The translations under genes and the position numbers were made by a program. Positions 55,273-62,902 of a DNA stretch of 64,000 nucleotides are shown one piece after another. The notes under the pieces are model-generated. The model had not been told where the DNA came from, did not search any database, and saw only the letters and a list, made by a program, of their open reading frames with translations. The stretch lies in NCBI GenBank assembly GCA_910574475.1, contig CAJTAT010000008.1:62001-126000 (forward strand). Direction: 5' to 3'. The stretch's first letter is position 1. Every line of letters starts with the position of its first letter. The DNA comes from Clostridia bacterium (GTDB lineage Bacteria > Bacillota > Clostridia > Lachnospirales > Lachnospiraceae).

Positions 55273-55524
55273 ATGTTTAATTATGAAAAACGTTTGGAAT
55301 ATCCAATCAATATTAAAGAGACAAATCCCAAGCTGGCAAAAGCTATTATTACGCAATATGGAGGACCCAACGGCGAGCTGGGCGCCTCCATGCGTTACCT
55401 GTCTCAGCGGTACACGATGCCTTATAAGGAGTGTATGGCAGTTTTGACAGATATAGGTAGAGAAGCCCCTGAAATGTTCCTTTCAGAGGCTAACGCTTTT
55501 TTTGATGCTGTCGCAACCGTATAG
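55273..55524 (+). pseudogene. cotJC: cotJC, 5' fragment interrupted by a mobile element
   Basis: The frame starts MFNYEKRLEYPINIKETNP and reads as CotJC, the manganese-catalase-like coat protein, through YTMPYKECMAVLTDIG (to about 55457). The family then continues TEELAH, with metal ligands; here REAPEMFLSE follows instead, and the frame stops at 55524. About two thirds of the gene is missing. The break is next to a serine recombinase running towards it, so this is an integration site. GGAGGG lies upstream. Confidence 0.9.
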
Positions 55525-57107
55525 CTCCATTTATGGGGAAGTAAATTCAGATATACATCTATGTTCTCTCTGTCGTTAATTACCATCTTATCAAGTAACT
55601 GTGTGTAAAATTCATCCTCGTACTCAATGCCGCCGATAAGCTCATCCACGGCGCTTTTAATGTCTTCCATCAGTTCCTTTTGCTTTGCAATTACGACTTG
55701 CTGTTTTTCCATGCTTTCCACCATAGATTTCAAGCTGTCGATTTCAGCATCGTATTTTGCCCTAAGAGCCGTAAATTCATCACGGTTAATATCGCCGCTT
55801 GTATAAAGGTCAATCAAATCAGTACGTTTTTTCTGTGCCACTTCAATTTTATCTTTCAGAGCGTTTGTATCTGCGCCTGTCATATCCAGTGAAATCACCT
55901 TTTGAATCGTCTTAATCAAGTTATCCGCTATTTTCTGGCGGTCAATGGTGAGCTGCTTGCAGACAAGATACATCATGTGGATGGCTTCTTCGTTGCGGAT
56001 GCTTGTTCCAGAGCAGCCCACTTGGTTCCCTGCTTTGTCGATGTGGGGGCTTCCATGCTTTGCGCCCTCAAAGCAACGCCATGCCTTATACTGGCTTCCA
56101 TCCTTTCGGGTTTTGTATCGGGCAACATAGCTTGCCCCGCATCTGCCGCATTTGATTTTCCCAGAGAATGGATAGCGGTTGCTGTGTTTTGCCTTGCCCT
56201 CCTGCGAAAGCGATTTTGCATCTAAAATGCGGTTTGCCTTGTCGAAAAGCTCACGGGAGATAATCGGTTCGTGATGGTCTTTGAGAATGACAAATTCTTC
56301 CTGTCCTCGGTTGTATTTCTTTTCATGGGATAGGAAGTCTGGCGTATAGGTTTTCTTCTGTACTAAGTCGCCGCAGTATTTTTCATTGCGTATCACTCGT
56401 AAAATGACGGTATTGCTCCATTCTTTCACACGCATGGGACTTATGCCCTCCTCCCGAAGCTCACGGGCGATAACATGAGTGCCTTTGCCCTCGTCCACGA
56501 ACTTGTGAAAGATAAGACGGACGATTTTAGCTCCATCTTCATTGATATACATTTTGCCATATTTTACATCATAGCCGAGCATACTACGCCCGAATACAAC
56601 GCCTTGCTCCATTTGGCGTTTCTGTCCCCATTTGACACGCTCGGAAGTCTTGCGGCTTTCCTCCTGTGCGATAGAGGACATAATGGCAAGGCGAAGCTCT
56701 GCATCGCCGTCCAAGGTGTTGATGTTGTCGTTTAAAAAGATAACGCCTACTCCGTATTTTTTGAGGTCACGGGTGTAGAATATACTGTCAAGGGTATTTC
56801 TCGCGAAACGGGAGATTTCCTTTGTGATAATCAAATCGAAACCGCCGTTTTTGGCACATGCAATCATACGGTTAAATTCTTTTCTCTTTTTTGTGTTTGT
56901 TCCAGAGATGCCTTCATCGGCAAATATGGCATAAAGCTCCCAATCGGGGTTACGTTCGATATACTGGCGGAAATACCGCTGCTGGCTTTCAAATGAATTT
57001 GCCTGGTCGTCATTGTCCGTGGAGACACGGCAGTAAGCGGCAACTCTCTTTTTCATATTCTGTATTTTTCTCTCTTGATTGAGGGTTTCGTATTTGTCTA
57101 TTGACAT
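55422..57107 (-). CDS. Large serine recombinase (integrase)
   Basis: 561 residues. The resolvase domain has the nucleophile Ser29 in YCRVSTDNDDQANS and GISGTNTKKRKEFNRMIACA; the recombinase domain follows (about 180-290), then a zinc ribbon with CGRCGASY near 325 and a coiled coil (about 410-490). The last dozen or so residues (SLPISVKTAIHSL) are read from cotJC antisense DNA, so the C-terminus was created by integration. It catalyses insertion and probably excision of the element. AAAGGAG precedes the ATG. Confidence 0.95.
   Translation of the reverse strand: MSIDKYETLNQERKIQNMKKRVAAYCRVSTDNDDQANSFESQQRYFRQYIERNPDWELYAIFADEGISGTNTKKRKEFNRMIACAKNGGFDLIITKEISRFARNTLDSIFYTRDLKKYGVGVIFLNDNINTLDGDAELRLAIMSSIAQEESRKTSERVKWGQKRQMEQGVVFGRSMLGYDVKYGKMYINEDGAKIVRLIFHKFVDEGKGTHVIARELREEGISPMRVKEWSNTVILRVIRNEKYCGDLVQKKTYTPDFLSHEKKYNRGQEEFVILKDHHEPIISRELFDKANRILDAKSLSQEGKAKHSNRYPFSGKIKCGRCGASYVARYKTRKDGSQYKAWRCFEGAKHGSPHIDKAGNQVGCSGTSIRNEEAIHMMYLVCKQLTIDRQKIADNLIKTIQKVISLDMTGADTNALKDKIEVAQKKRTDLIDLYTSGDINRDEFTALRAKYDAEIDSLKSMVESMEKQQVVIAKQKELMEDIKSAVDELIGGIEYEDEFYTQLLDKMVINDRENIDVYLNLLPHKWSYTVATASKKALASERNISGASLPISVKTAIHSL
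55441..55460 (+). other. Predicted attachment site (left junction) in cotJC
   Basis: Sequence up to about 55457 matches coding for cotJC (LTDIG), and sequence after it does not. The junction lies in GACAGATATAGGTAGAGAAG. The crossover dinucleotide cannot be fixed without the right end, which lies outside the window. Confidence 0.6.
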
Positions 57108-57247
57108 AAGAATAGCTCCTTTCCGACAAAAGCCTTGCCGTATTTTAAGTATAGTTTCATAGAGGTATGTTGTCGAATGTGCAAATTTGGAAATCCTACA
57201 TTTTTATTCTTGATTGAGTAGCGATGGTTCACTAAACATATGTAAAG

Positions 57248-57269
57248 AGCCAAGCGTTTAGGCTTGGCT
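57248..57269 (-). terminator. Hairpin at end of SHOCT-like gene
   Basis: AGCCAAGC/GCTTGGCT stem with a 6-base loop, followed by CTTTAC on the minus strand; overlaps the last codons and stop of the small gene. Confidence 0.6.
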
Positions 57270-57458
57270 GCGGTTGTTCTTGCTGTATTGCTTTTCTATT
57301 TCCTCGATACAACGCTCATACTGCGAGTGTGTCAATAGCTCTCTTTTTTTCAGAGAAGCAAGTATTGACTTTTGAAATTGCAGATAAAACGCTGTGTGTT
57401 CCTGTTCTGTGATTTGCGGAGCAGGCTCTCCGACATAGACAAACTCACGACACTTCAA
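57258..57458 (-). CDS. Small SHOCT-like protein of the element
   Basis: About 66 residues starting from a TTG at 57458, since an in-frame stop precedes it; AGGTGG lies upstream. The C-terminal half (KSILASLKKRELLTHSQYERCIEEIEKQY) fits the SHOCT pattern of short oligomerising helices. It lies 150 bp upstream of the recombinase in the same direction and could be a directionality or accessory factor, as is often seen near serine integrases. Not proven. Confidence 0.55.
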   Translation of the reverse strand: MKCREFVYVGEPAPQITEQEHTAFYLQFQKSILASLKKRELLTHSQYERCIEEIEKQYSKNNRSQA

Positions 57459-57517
57459 TCATCAACACCACCTCGCTATATGATATTCGTTAGGGTTTGT
57501 ACGATATAACGAGAGGG

Positions 57518-57808
57518 TTAGTCCTTTTTGGTAATGCCGATGCTGATAGCCAAGGCATCATCTACTAATAACATGAAACGTCTGTCAAAAGTACCGATGT
57601 GCTCTTGCAGGCGTTGTTTATCAAGTGTCCGTATCTGTTCAAGTAGGATGATAGAATCTTTTTCAAGACATTCATAGCCTTTTGCGAGGATGTGGGTGGG
57701 AGTTTGGCTTTTGCGTGTTCCATACCTGTGCTTGCCGCCTTGTTCTGAGCCGACAACGGGATTTAACTTGGCATAGTATATGTCGCCACGTCTGATAATC
57801 CTTTCCAT
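57518..57808 (-). pseudogene. mazF/pemK-type toxin relic
   Basis: The frame opens MERIIRRGDIYYAKLNPVVGSEQGG, as in MazF endoribonucleases, and ends with LEKDSIILLEQIRTLDKQRLQEHIG. The middle (RPVLIVQN...) is absent, and the junction reads in a different frame (the sister frame gives HAKAKLP), so about 30 codons were lost with a frameshift. It is therefore not a working toxin. No antitoxin is adjacent. Confidence 0.8.
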
Positions 57809-58070
57809 TGTTAGACAACGCATAGAATCCACCAAACGGTCAGCAGCGAACTGACGCCACGGGAATCGCACCCCAACTGTCGGTCTGACAGAGCCGCCCT
57901 CATTGCCTGCGGTGGGTTGGCTACCGCTCGGACTGTGACTGGACGGGAGTATCATTGTCCTCTTTGTGGGTCATGGCGTACCGCTGCACACGCTTTTGCT
58001 CATCACAATTACAAAGAGAATGTATTTGGTGAATGGGTATTCGGTTGTCAAGGAGCTGTGGGAAGCCCGT
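57809..58070 (+). other. Non-coding stretch with a short zinc-motif-like open frame
   Basis: No intact gene. A plus-strand frame without stops (about 57860-58072) reads GREYHCPLCGSWRTAAHAF and ends in GCQGAVGSP. The C-x2-C motif suggests the remnant of a zinc-binding protein, but no start codon or ribosome site could be assigned. Confidence 0.3.
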
Positions 58071-58112
58071 AGAAAAGCCCCCTCACTTTTCCAAAGGAAA
58101 AAATGAGGGGCT
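58071..58112 (-). terminator. Terminator after sigma factor gene
   Basis: AGCCCCTCA (58112-58104) pairs with TGAGGGGGCT (58085-58076) on the minus strand, followed by TTTCT; it lies 14 bp after the sigma gene's stop codon. Confidence 0.8.
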
Positions 58113-58125
58113 ATGCACGGAAAAT

Positions 58126-58641
58126 TTAATTTTCCAAAAGTTTTTTGAGCTTTTGCAGGATTTTCATAATGTGCCTGCTGACGCTGGACTGGTTAATGCC
58201 ATAGATACGGCTTAGCTCAACCTGCGATTTGCCCTCATAGAAATACTGTTGTATGAGCGTCTGTTCTTCTTCTGTCAGCAATGTGAGGGAAGATTTCATC
58301 TTGTCCAACATCATTCTGCGGACAATGGTTTCCGCAACATTTACCACTTCATCAGCTATAAATTCAAAACCGTTACCGCTGTCATCAGCATTTTCTATCG
58401 CTTCTAAAGACAGCAGGCTGTTGTCTGCATCGAGCTTTTGTAGATAACGCCACCGTTCCTTGTCCCGATAGACCTCAATGTAGTGGGTCTGTTCCGTCTC
58501 AATCAGACAGCCCTGCACGGGGATAAAGATCTTGTCCTTATAAGTTCCGTCCGTTTCCCTGCGGCGGCAGAAATCCTCGTAAGACAATTCCGTATAGCCG
58601 CCGTTTTCTTTGATATAGACCTTTCTTGGTGCATATTTCAC
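58126..58641 (-). CDS. RNA polymerase sigma factor (ICE-type, sigma-70 family)
   Basis: 171 residues. The C-terminal region 4-like domain is LTEEEQTLIQQYFYEGKSQVELSRIYGINQSSVSRHIMKILQKLKKLL. The N-terminal lead KYAPRKVYIKENGGYTELSYEDF is usual for sigma factors carried by Clostridial conjugative elements. The start is a GTG at 58641 (GGAGGT upstream). It may direct transcription of element genes. Confidence 0.9.
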   Translation of the reverse strand: MKYAPRKVYIKENGGYTELSYEDFCRRRETDGTYKDKIFIPVQGCLIETEQTHYIEVYRDKERWRYLQKLDADNSLLSLEAIENADDSGNGFEFIADEVVNVAETIVRRMMLDKMKSSLTLLTEEEQTLIQQYFYEGKSQVELSRIYGINQSSVSRHIMKILQKLKKLLEN

Positions 58642-58674
58642 CGTAAGTACCTCCAATCTGAATTTTGAAAATCG

Positions 58675-58872
58675 CTAAAATCCAGATTGAGAGGCGGGGA
58701 ACGGCATCCCACGGCAGAAAGAGCTTTGCGGCGTATTTTTGCAAAAAATCGACAAAAGAAAAACTGCAAAGGCTGTCATCACATAAGGAGATAATTTGAA
58801 AACATAATTGGAATACAGCTTATGGGCGATAGCAAAGGCAAAAGCCAGCGTAACAGTAGGAATGCTTTTCAC
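58675..58872 (-). CDS. Putative small hydrophobic protein
   Basis: A 65-residue frame from a GTG, with two hydrophobic stretches (TVTLAFAFAIAHKLYSN and SPYVMTAFAVFLLSIF). No good ribosome site. It might be a real small membrane protein of the element or a chance frame. The surrounding 370 bp hold no other candidate. Confidence 0.3.
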   Translation of the reverse strand: MKSIPTVTLAFAFAIAHKLYSNYVFKLSPYVMTAFAVFLLSIFCKNTPQSSFCRGMPFPASQSGF

Positions 58873-59024
58873 GCTGACTTACTCTATATAAAAAAATAAT
58901 CACATATTCGTAAAATGTAATTTCTTTTGCCACAATGCGGAAAAGTAATGCAAAATTCAAAGCAGCACTTAGCGGTTGATAGAGACATGCAAAGTATTTG
59001 AAACAAAACCATAAGGTTTTATAT

Positions 59025-59240
59025 ATGAACCTCTTTACCAGCGGCAGGCTGAATGAATATCTTGCAAGTGTAGACGCACTGGCAGTAGATATGTTTTTTC
59101 GGCTGGCAACGAAATATTCCGACAGGCAGGGCGTGACAGAACAGTTGAAATCCGAAAACCAATTCTTATAGATTCAAAAGATGAATAACATTTTGGCGTG
59201 TGTAAGGGAAGTTGTTGAAAATGATATAATTTATTCATAG
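59025..59240 (+). pseudogene. tnpV relic with internal stop
   Basis: The frame MNLFTSGRLNEYLASVDALAVDM followed by YSDRQGVTEQLKSENQFL ends at a TAG (59166-59168 region) where the family has Trp; the same frame resumes IQKMNNILACVREVVENDIIYS and ends at 59240. This is the C-terminal half of TnpV, an accessory protein of Tn4451-like elements. N-terminus and the Trp codon are lost, so it is not functional. Confidence 0.75.
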
Positions 59241-59399
59241 GTGAATGACAGCGTTTCCGTAATAAGCGGCAGTCCCATTCAAACCTAAGCAAAGACAGTA
59301 AGATAGAAAGACAGTTTGAGAATTGAAAAATCCCATGTTTTCATATATAATTGGAAAAAGAAGTTAGACTGGAAAATCGAAATTTACAGAAGGAACGAA

Positions 59400-59942
59400 A
59401 TGAAAGAAATATTGGAATTTAACCACAAAAAACAATGTGGTTTATGGTTGATTCTTATTGGAATTGTACTAATAGTAGCTGTCATTTGTGGCGGTGAATT
59501 TTTTGTTAATCCGTTTGTGTTTCTGATAGGTTATTATACCTGCTTTTTTGGAGTCAATGTAAACAAAAAAGTGAGAGAAAAACTTTCTCAAGGAGATATT
59601 TCTAAAAAGCAGATAAAGATAATTTATTTTTCGATTGCTACGTTGTTCATATTAATGTTTTGTATTGCTGGCCCGTTTATCCCCGGATGGCATTGGAGGC
59701 AGATATGGCTTGGTGTACTGATGGCAACATCAATACATTTCTTCTTGTGGTTTTTTGTACATGGTTGGAGTATGGTAGTGTTGGGGATTGTATGTATGGT
59801 TATCGTAACAATGGGCTATATTTTTCCGGGCATACCAGTTTCAGTTATTTGCATTGCAGATGCGATGGTTAAACTGATATGCGGAATATATTTGTTATTT
59901 ATTGCAAAACCATCAAAATACATTCCTAATATGATAAAATAG
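59400..59942 (+). CDS. Multi-pass membrane protein of unknown function
   Basis: 180 residues with about six membrane segments and a soluble loop (NVNKKVREKLSQGDISKKQ). The start at 59400 follows AGAAGGAA. I do not recognise the family; Clostridia contain many similar small integral membrane proteins. Carried by the element, in a run of plus-strand genes. Confidence 0.75.
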   Translation: MKEILEFNHKKQCGLWLILIGIVLIVAVICGGEFFVNPFVFLIGYYTCFFGVNVNKKVREKLSQGDISKKQIKIIYFSIATLFILMFCIAGPFIPGWHWRQIWLGVLMATSIHFFLWFFVHGWSMVVLGIVCMVIVTMGYIFPGIPVSVICIADAMVKLICGIYLLFIAKPSKYIPNMIK

Positions 59943-60010
59943 CGAATGTACAAAGAAACAACTTCCAGTTTGACATACTGGAAAATCAAGATTTGAAAGG
60001 AGTAACAGAC

Positions 60011-60289
60011 ATGGAATTTCCTTTTTATGATTCACCCGATACTGCTACGATTATCTGTTGTCATATATTGAAGCGTCAGGCACCTATTCTATATGTATCA
60101 CATGATGAAGATGACGGAATGTGGCAATTTCTATGCGGAGAAACACACGAAACAGATGAAGCAAAGTTAGTATCTTTAAAATGGGTTTTTGATTTAGATA
60201 ACTCTGTTAGTACCTTAAAAGATATGCCTTGCGGTTACTTTGCAGAAAGGAAAACTCAAGATGACGATTGGATTATCAGAAAGCGATAA
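60011..60289 (+). CDS. Small protein resembling DUF2185/immunity-type proteins
   Basis: 92 residues, soluble and acidic. HILKRQAPILYVSHDEDDGMWQFLCGETHETDEAKLVSLKWVFDLD has the flavour of DUF2185 or SUKH-like immunity proteins, but the match is weak. Start at 60011 follows AAGGAG. No toxin is adjacent. Function unknown. Confidence 0.65.
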   Translation: MEFPFYDSPDTATIICCHILKRQAPILYVSHDEDDGMWQFLCGETHETDEAKLVSLKWVFDLDNSVSTLKDMPCGYFAERKTQDDDWIIRKR

Positions 60290-60411
60290 CTTCCCATTTG
60301 TCGAGCAGAACAACACATCATCACAGAGCCAGGCGCATAAGACGCAGAGACGAAAGACTCGTGAAAAATCACAGTTATCGGGAGGTTATGGCGAGCGACA
60401 AATGGGAAGTT
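60288..60411. repeat. 16-bp perfect inverted repeat
   Basis: AACTTCCCATTTGTCG (60288-60303) recurs as CGACAAATGGGAAGTT (60396-60411), 92 bp apart. The left copy covers the stop codon of the preceding gene. The enclosed DNA contains no gene. It might be the ends of a tiny mobile unit or of a structured RNA. Confidence 0.6.
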
Positions 60412-60717
60412 GTACTGGGTAAAATAAAATTATTTGGCCAATAGATAATAATGGGTAAAATATTTAATATTTAAGATAATTATGATTCAAAAAAAACAGA
60501 AAATTCATTGCTGTTGCGTTTAGTTTCTTTCAAGTTTGTTTTGTTTGAATACAGAACGGACAGGAAGAATAAATAACATACGTGCTTGTGCAAGGGGGAT
60601 TGTAAAAGGGGAAGTTATTTTTGCATAAATCCAATGCAGCGTTTAACATTTCAACGGAGCGTTTCTTGAATATGGTGTTTCTTGTGATATTATGAAATCG
60701 GAAAGAAGGTGAAAATA
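60412..60717 (+). other. Intergenic region with a possible promoter for the XRE gene
   Basis: AT-rich and without a gene. TTGAAT (60666-60671), 16 bp, TATTAT (60688-60693) may form a promoter about 25 bp upstream of the XRE gene start. Nothing else was recognised. Confidence 0.35.
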
Positions 60718-61158
60718 TTGAACGTTCAAAAAACAGGCAGTCTGATTGCCGCTATCAGGAAAGAACAAAATCGCACGCAGCAGGATTTAGCGAATGAATT
60801 GGGAGTATCAAGTGCAGCTGTTTCAAAATGGGAACGGGGTATCGGATTTCCAGATGTATCTCTTATGGAACCATTAGCTGCATCCCTGGGGATTTCCATA
60901 GCAGAATTATTCAAGGGCGAAAGAACAGAAAACAACGTTGATAACGAATATGAAAGTCTGTTGTCAGATGTTGTAAAAGTATCAGCAAATGAAATAACCA
61001 AGAAGAAAAAAATAACGAATTGGATGATTGCCATTACTGTTGCTGTTCTTTATTTGATGATTTCTGTAATATCACACAAGTGGGAAATAACCTGGGTGGT
61101 CTGGATTGTATATTGTTTTTATCGGATTTTTACTGAATATATCTATAAAAAATATTAG
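60718..61158 (+). CDS. XRE regulator with a C-terminal membrane segment
   Basis: 146 residues. HTH: RTQQDLANELGVSSAAVSKWERGIGFPDVSLMEPLAASLGISIAELF. Two hydrophobic segments follow (about 103-120 and 126-142). The start is a TTG at 60718 with AAGGTG upstream; an alternative GTG lies at 60709. It resembles the host regulator at 25.6 kb but is element-borne. Confidence 0.85.
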   Translation: MNVQKTGSLIAAIRKEQNRTQQDLANELGVSSAAVSKWERGIGFPDVSLMEPLAASLGISIAELFKGERTENNVDNEYESLLSDVVKVSANEITKKKKITNWMIAITVAVLYLMISVISHKWEITWVVWIVYCFYRIFTEYIYKKY

Positions 61159-61191
61159 TAATCTACAGAAACGTAAGAAACGGAGGAAAAA

Positions 61192-61920
61192 ATGGTCGAT
61201 TATTCACAATTTGAGGCAAGTGTAAAATCCGGCATCCATGCAGATGTGAGCCGGATACGGCAAAAGGATGAAATAATAAAAGCCGTCGTCAAAAAGCGGC
61301 GAAGCTCCGCGATAATCTGCGTGTGCTTCCTATGTATGTCAGGAATTTCTTTGTTTAAAAGCTGGATTCCCGCCGTTATCTGTTTCCTTCTTGCATTGTT
61401 TTTCCTATGGCGGGCTGTCGGAAAATTTTCTGACGAGTATTTACGGGAAATGTACGAGGAGGGGCTTTTGGTTCCCGGCATGATCGTGAAAACGGAACCC
61501 CTTACTATCATGGCAATCGCAAACATGACCGCGCGGGATGGCGCGGCAACCGTAAATGGGTGCTACTGTCTGGAGGTGAAAGAGCTTGACGGGGCGCAAA
61601 AGATTCTATTTGAAAAAATCCCCTGCTCCTGTTTTTTCTGCTATGAGGGCGGCGATTACCATTCTTCCTTCCAGCCCCATCCCCTCTATTGGGGAACGGC
61701 TGATCAGCAGTCTGTTCAAGAAGCGTTAAGACAGGTGGAGGAGGACAACAAAGAAAATACAAAAGATGAATGGGAAGTGCTCAAGAAGGTTGCGCGGCAG
61801 TTCCCTGATTTGGGAAACGGGAACTTGATTTTACTGGATGAAAATTACGTTCCCTTCGGGAAAAAGAACTACATGGACAGCAACTATAAGCCCCTCAACG
61901 AGGAAGCTGCCCCCAAGTAA
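61192..61920 (+). CDS. Hypothetical membrane-linked protein (DUF3239-like)
   Basis: 242 residues, with two hydrophobic segments around residues 38-75 and a soluble C-terminal region of about 150 residues containing GMIVKTEPLTIMAIANM, CYCLEV, and CSCFFCYEGG. The pattern resembles DUF3239. CGGAGG precedes the ATG. It follows the XRE gene by 33 bp, so they may be co-transcribed. Confidence 0.75.
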   Translation: MVDYSQFEASVKSGIHADVSRIRQKDEIIKAVVKKRRSSAIICVCFLCMSGISLFKSWIPAVICFLLALFFLWRAVGKFSDEYLREMYEEGLLVPGMIVKTEPLTIMAIANMTARDGAATVNGCYCLEVKELDGAQKILFEKIPCSCFFCYEGGDYHSSFQPHPLYWGTADQQSVQEALRQVEEDNKENTKDEWEVLKKVARQFPDLGNGNLILLDENYVPFGKKNYMDSNYKPLNEEAAPK

Positions 61921-62026
61921 TATGTTCCATTTAGGGAAACGCTGATGAAAGCGTTTCCCTCGTCGCAAATGCGGGATTTATAAGTGAGAAAAGAGTTCCT
62001 GATACGAATTTTGGGAGGTAATTTTT

Positions 62027-62812
62027 ATGTTTTTTTCAGTAATATTAATCTTGTTGATTGCCATTGTATTCAGAAAACAGAAAATGGCCGAAACAGGACA
62101 ACAGAAATCTGATGAAATAGAACATTTGTCTAAAAATAAAAAAGAACTCATCCTCGGCTTATCATGGTATATATTCTATTTTATGCTGTCTTACATAAGC
62201 TATGCCTATCAGGTCGATATAATAAGCGAATTATCAAACTGGCTGTTTCTGGTTTTCTTTCCACTCCTGATTATTGCTGTTTTCAGAAAAGAGAAAGTGA
62301 TACAAACCCTGAAAGAAACAGGCTTAAAACATTTTGACAGAAAAACTGTACTAAGGATACTGTTGATTTGTGCTGTATACCAAGGTGTTATTATCCTTGT
62401 CTTTGGTTTAGGGGAATTTTATTTTAATATAACGAATATTCTCCAAATATTAATAAAACTTCCAGTATTTTTTTGCCTGATGATACTTACAGCAGCGTTT
62501 ACGGAAGAAGTTTTCTTCAGGGGCATTCTGTAAAGAACTATGATGGATTCACTGAAAAAGCCGTACCTTGCCATACTGCTCACCGGTATTCTGTTTGGAC
62601 TATACCATTTCCCGTTTGCATATTATCTGTGGGACGATACTGCCGGAAACATAATGTATTCACTCAGAATGGTTATGACGGAACATGTCCTTACTGGCTG
62701 CGCTTTTGGATTTATGTACTATAAATCCAATAAAAACCTCTGGAGCTGTATCATTTTACATGCTTTCACCAATGCGGCTATTATGGCTCTCGGCACTGTA
62801 TTTTCGACATAA
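62027..62812 (+). pseudogene. CPBP intramembrane protease, broken by one stop codon
   Basis: The frame runs with six or more membrane spans and reaches the catalytic motif EEVFFRGIL, then TAA at 62531-62533 in place of the usual Tyr, and continues in the same frame (RTMMDSLKKP, then the second motif LFGLYHFP) to 62812. A single change from TAT or TAC would explain it. The protein would be truncated within the active site. CPBP proteases process bacteriocins or act in immunity. GGGAGG precedes the ATG. Confidence 0.9.
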
Positions 62813-62902
62813 ACAGTGTATCCAGAACTTATGACAGGGCTTTTAACAACGCAGACAAATCAAAATTGAAGTTTATAGAGAATGTAAGTAAGGAGTTTGG
62901 CA

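Noticed and set aside
60240-60422. 60-codon plus-strand frame
   Set aside because: No good ribosome site; it covers the inverted repeat and the end of the preceding gene.
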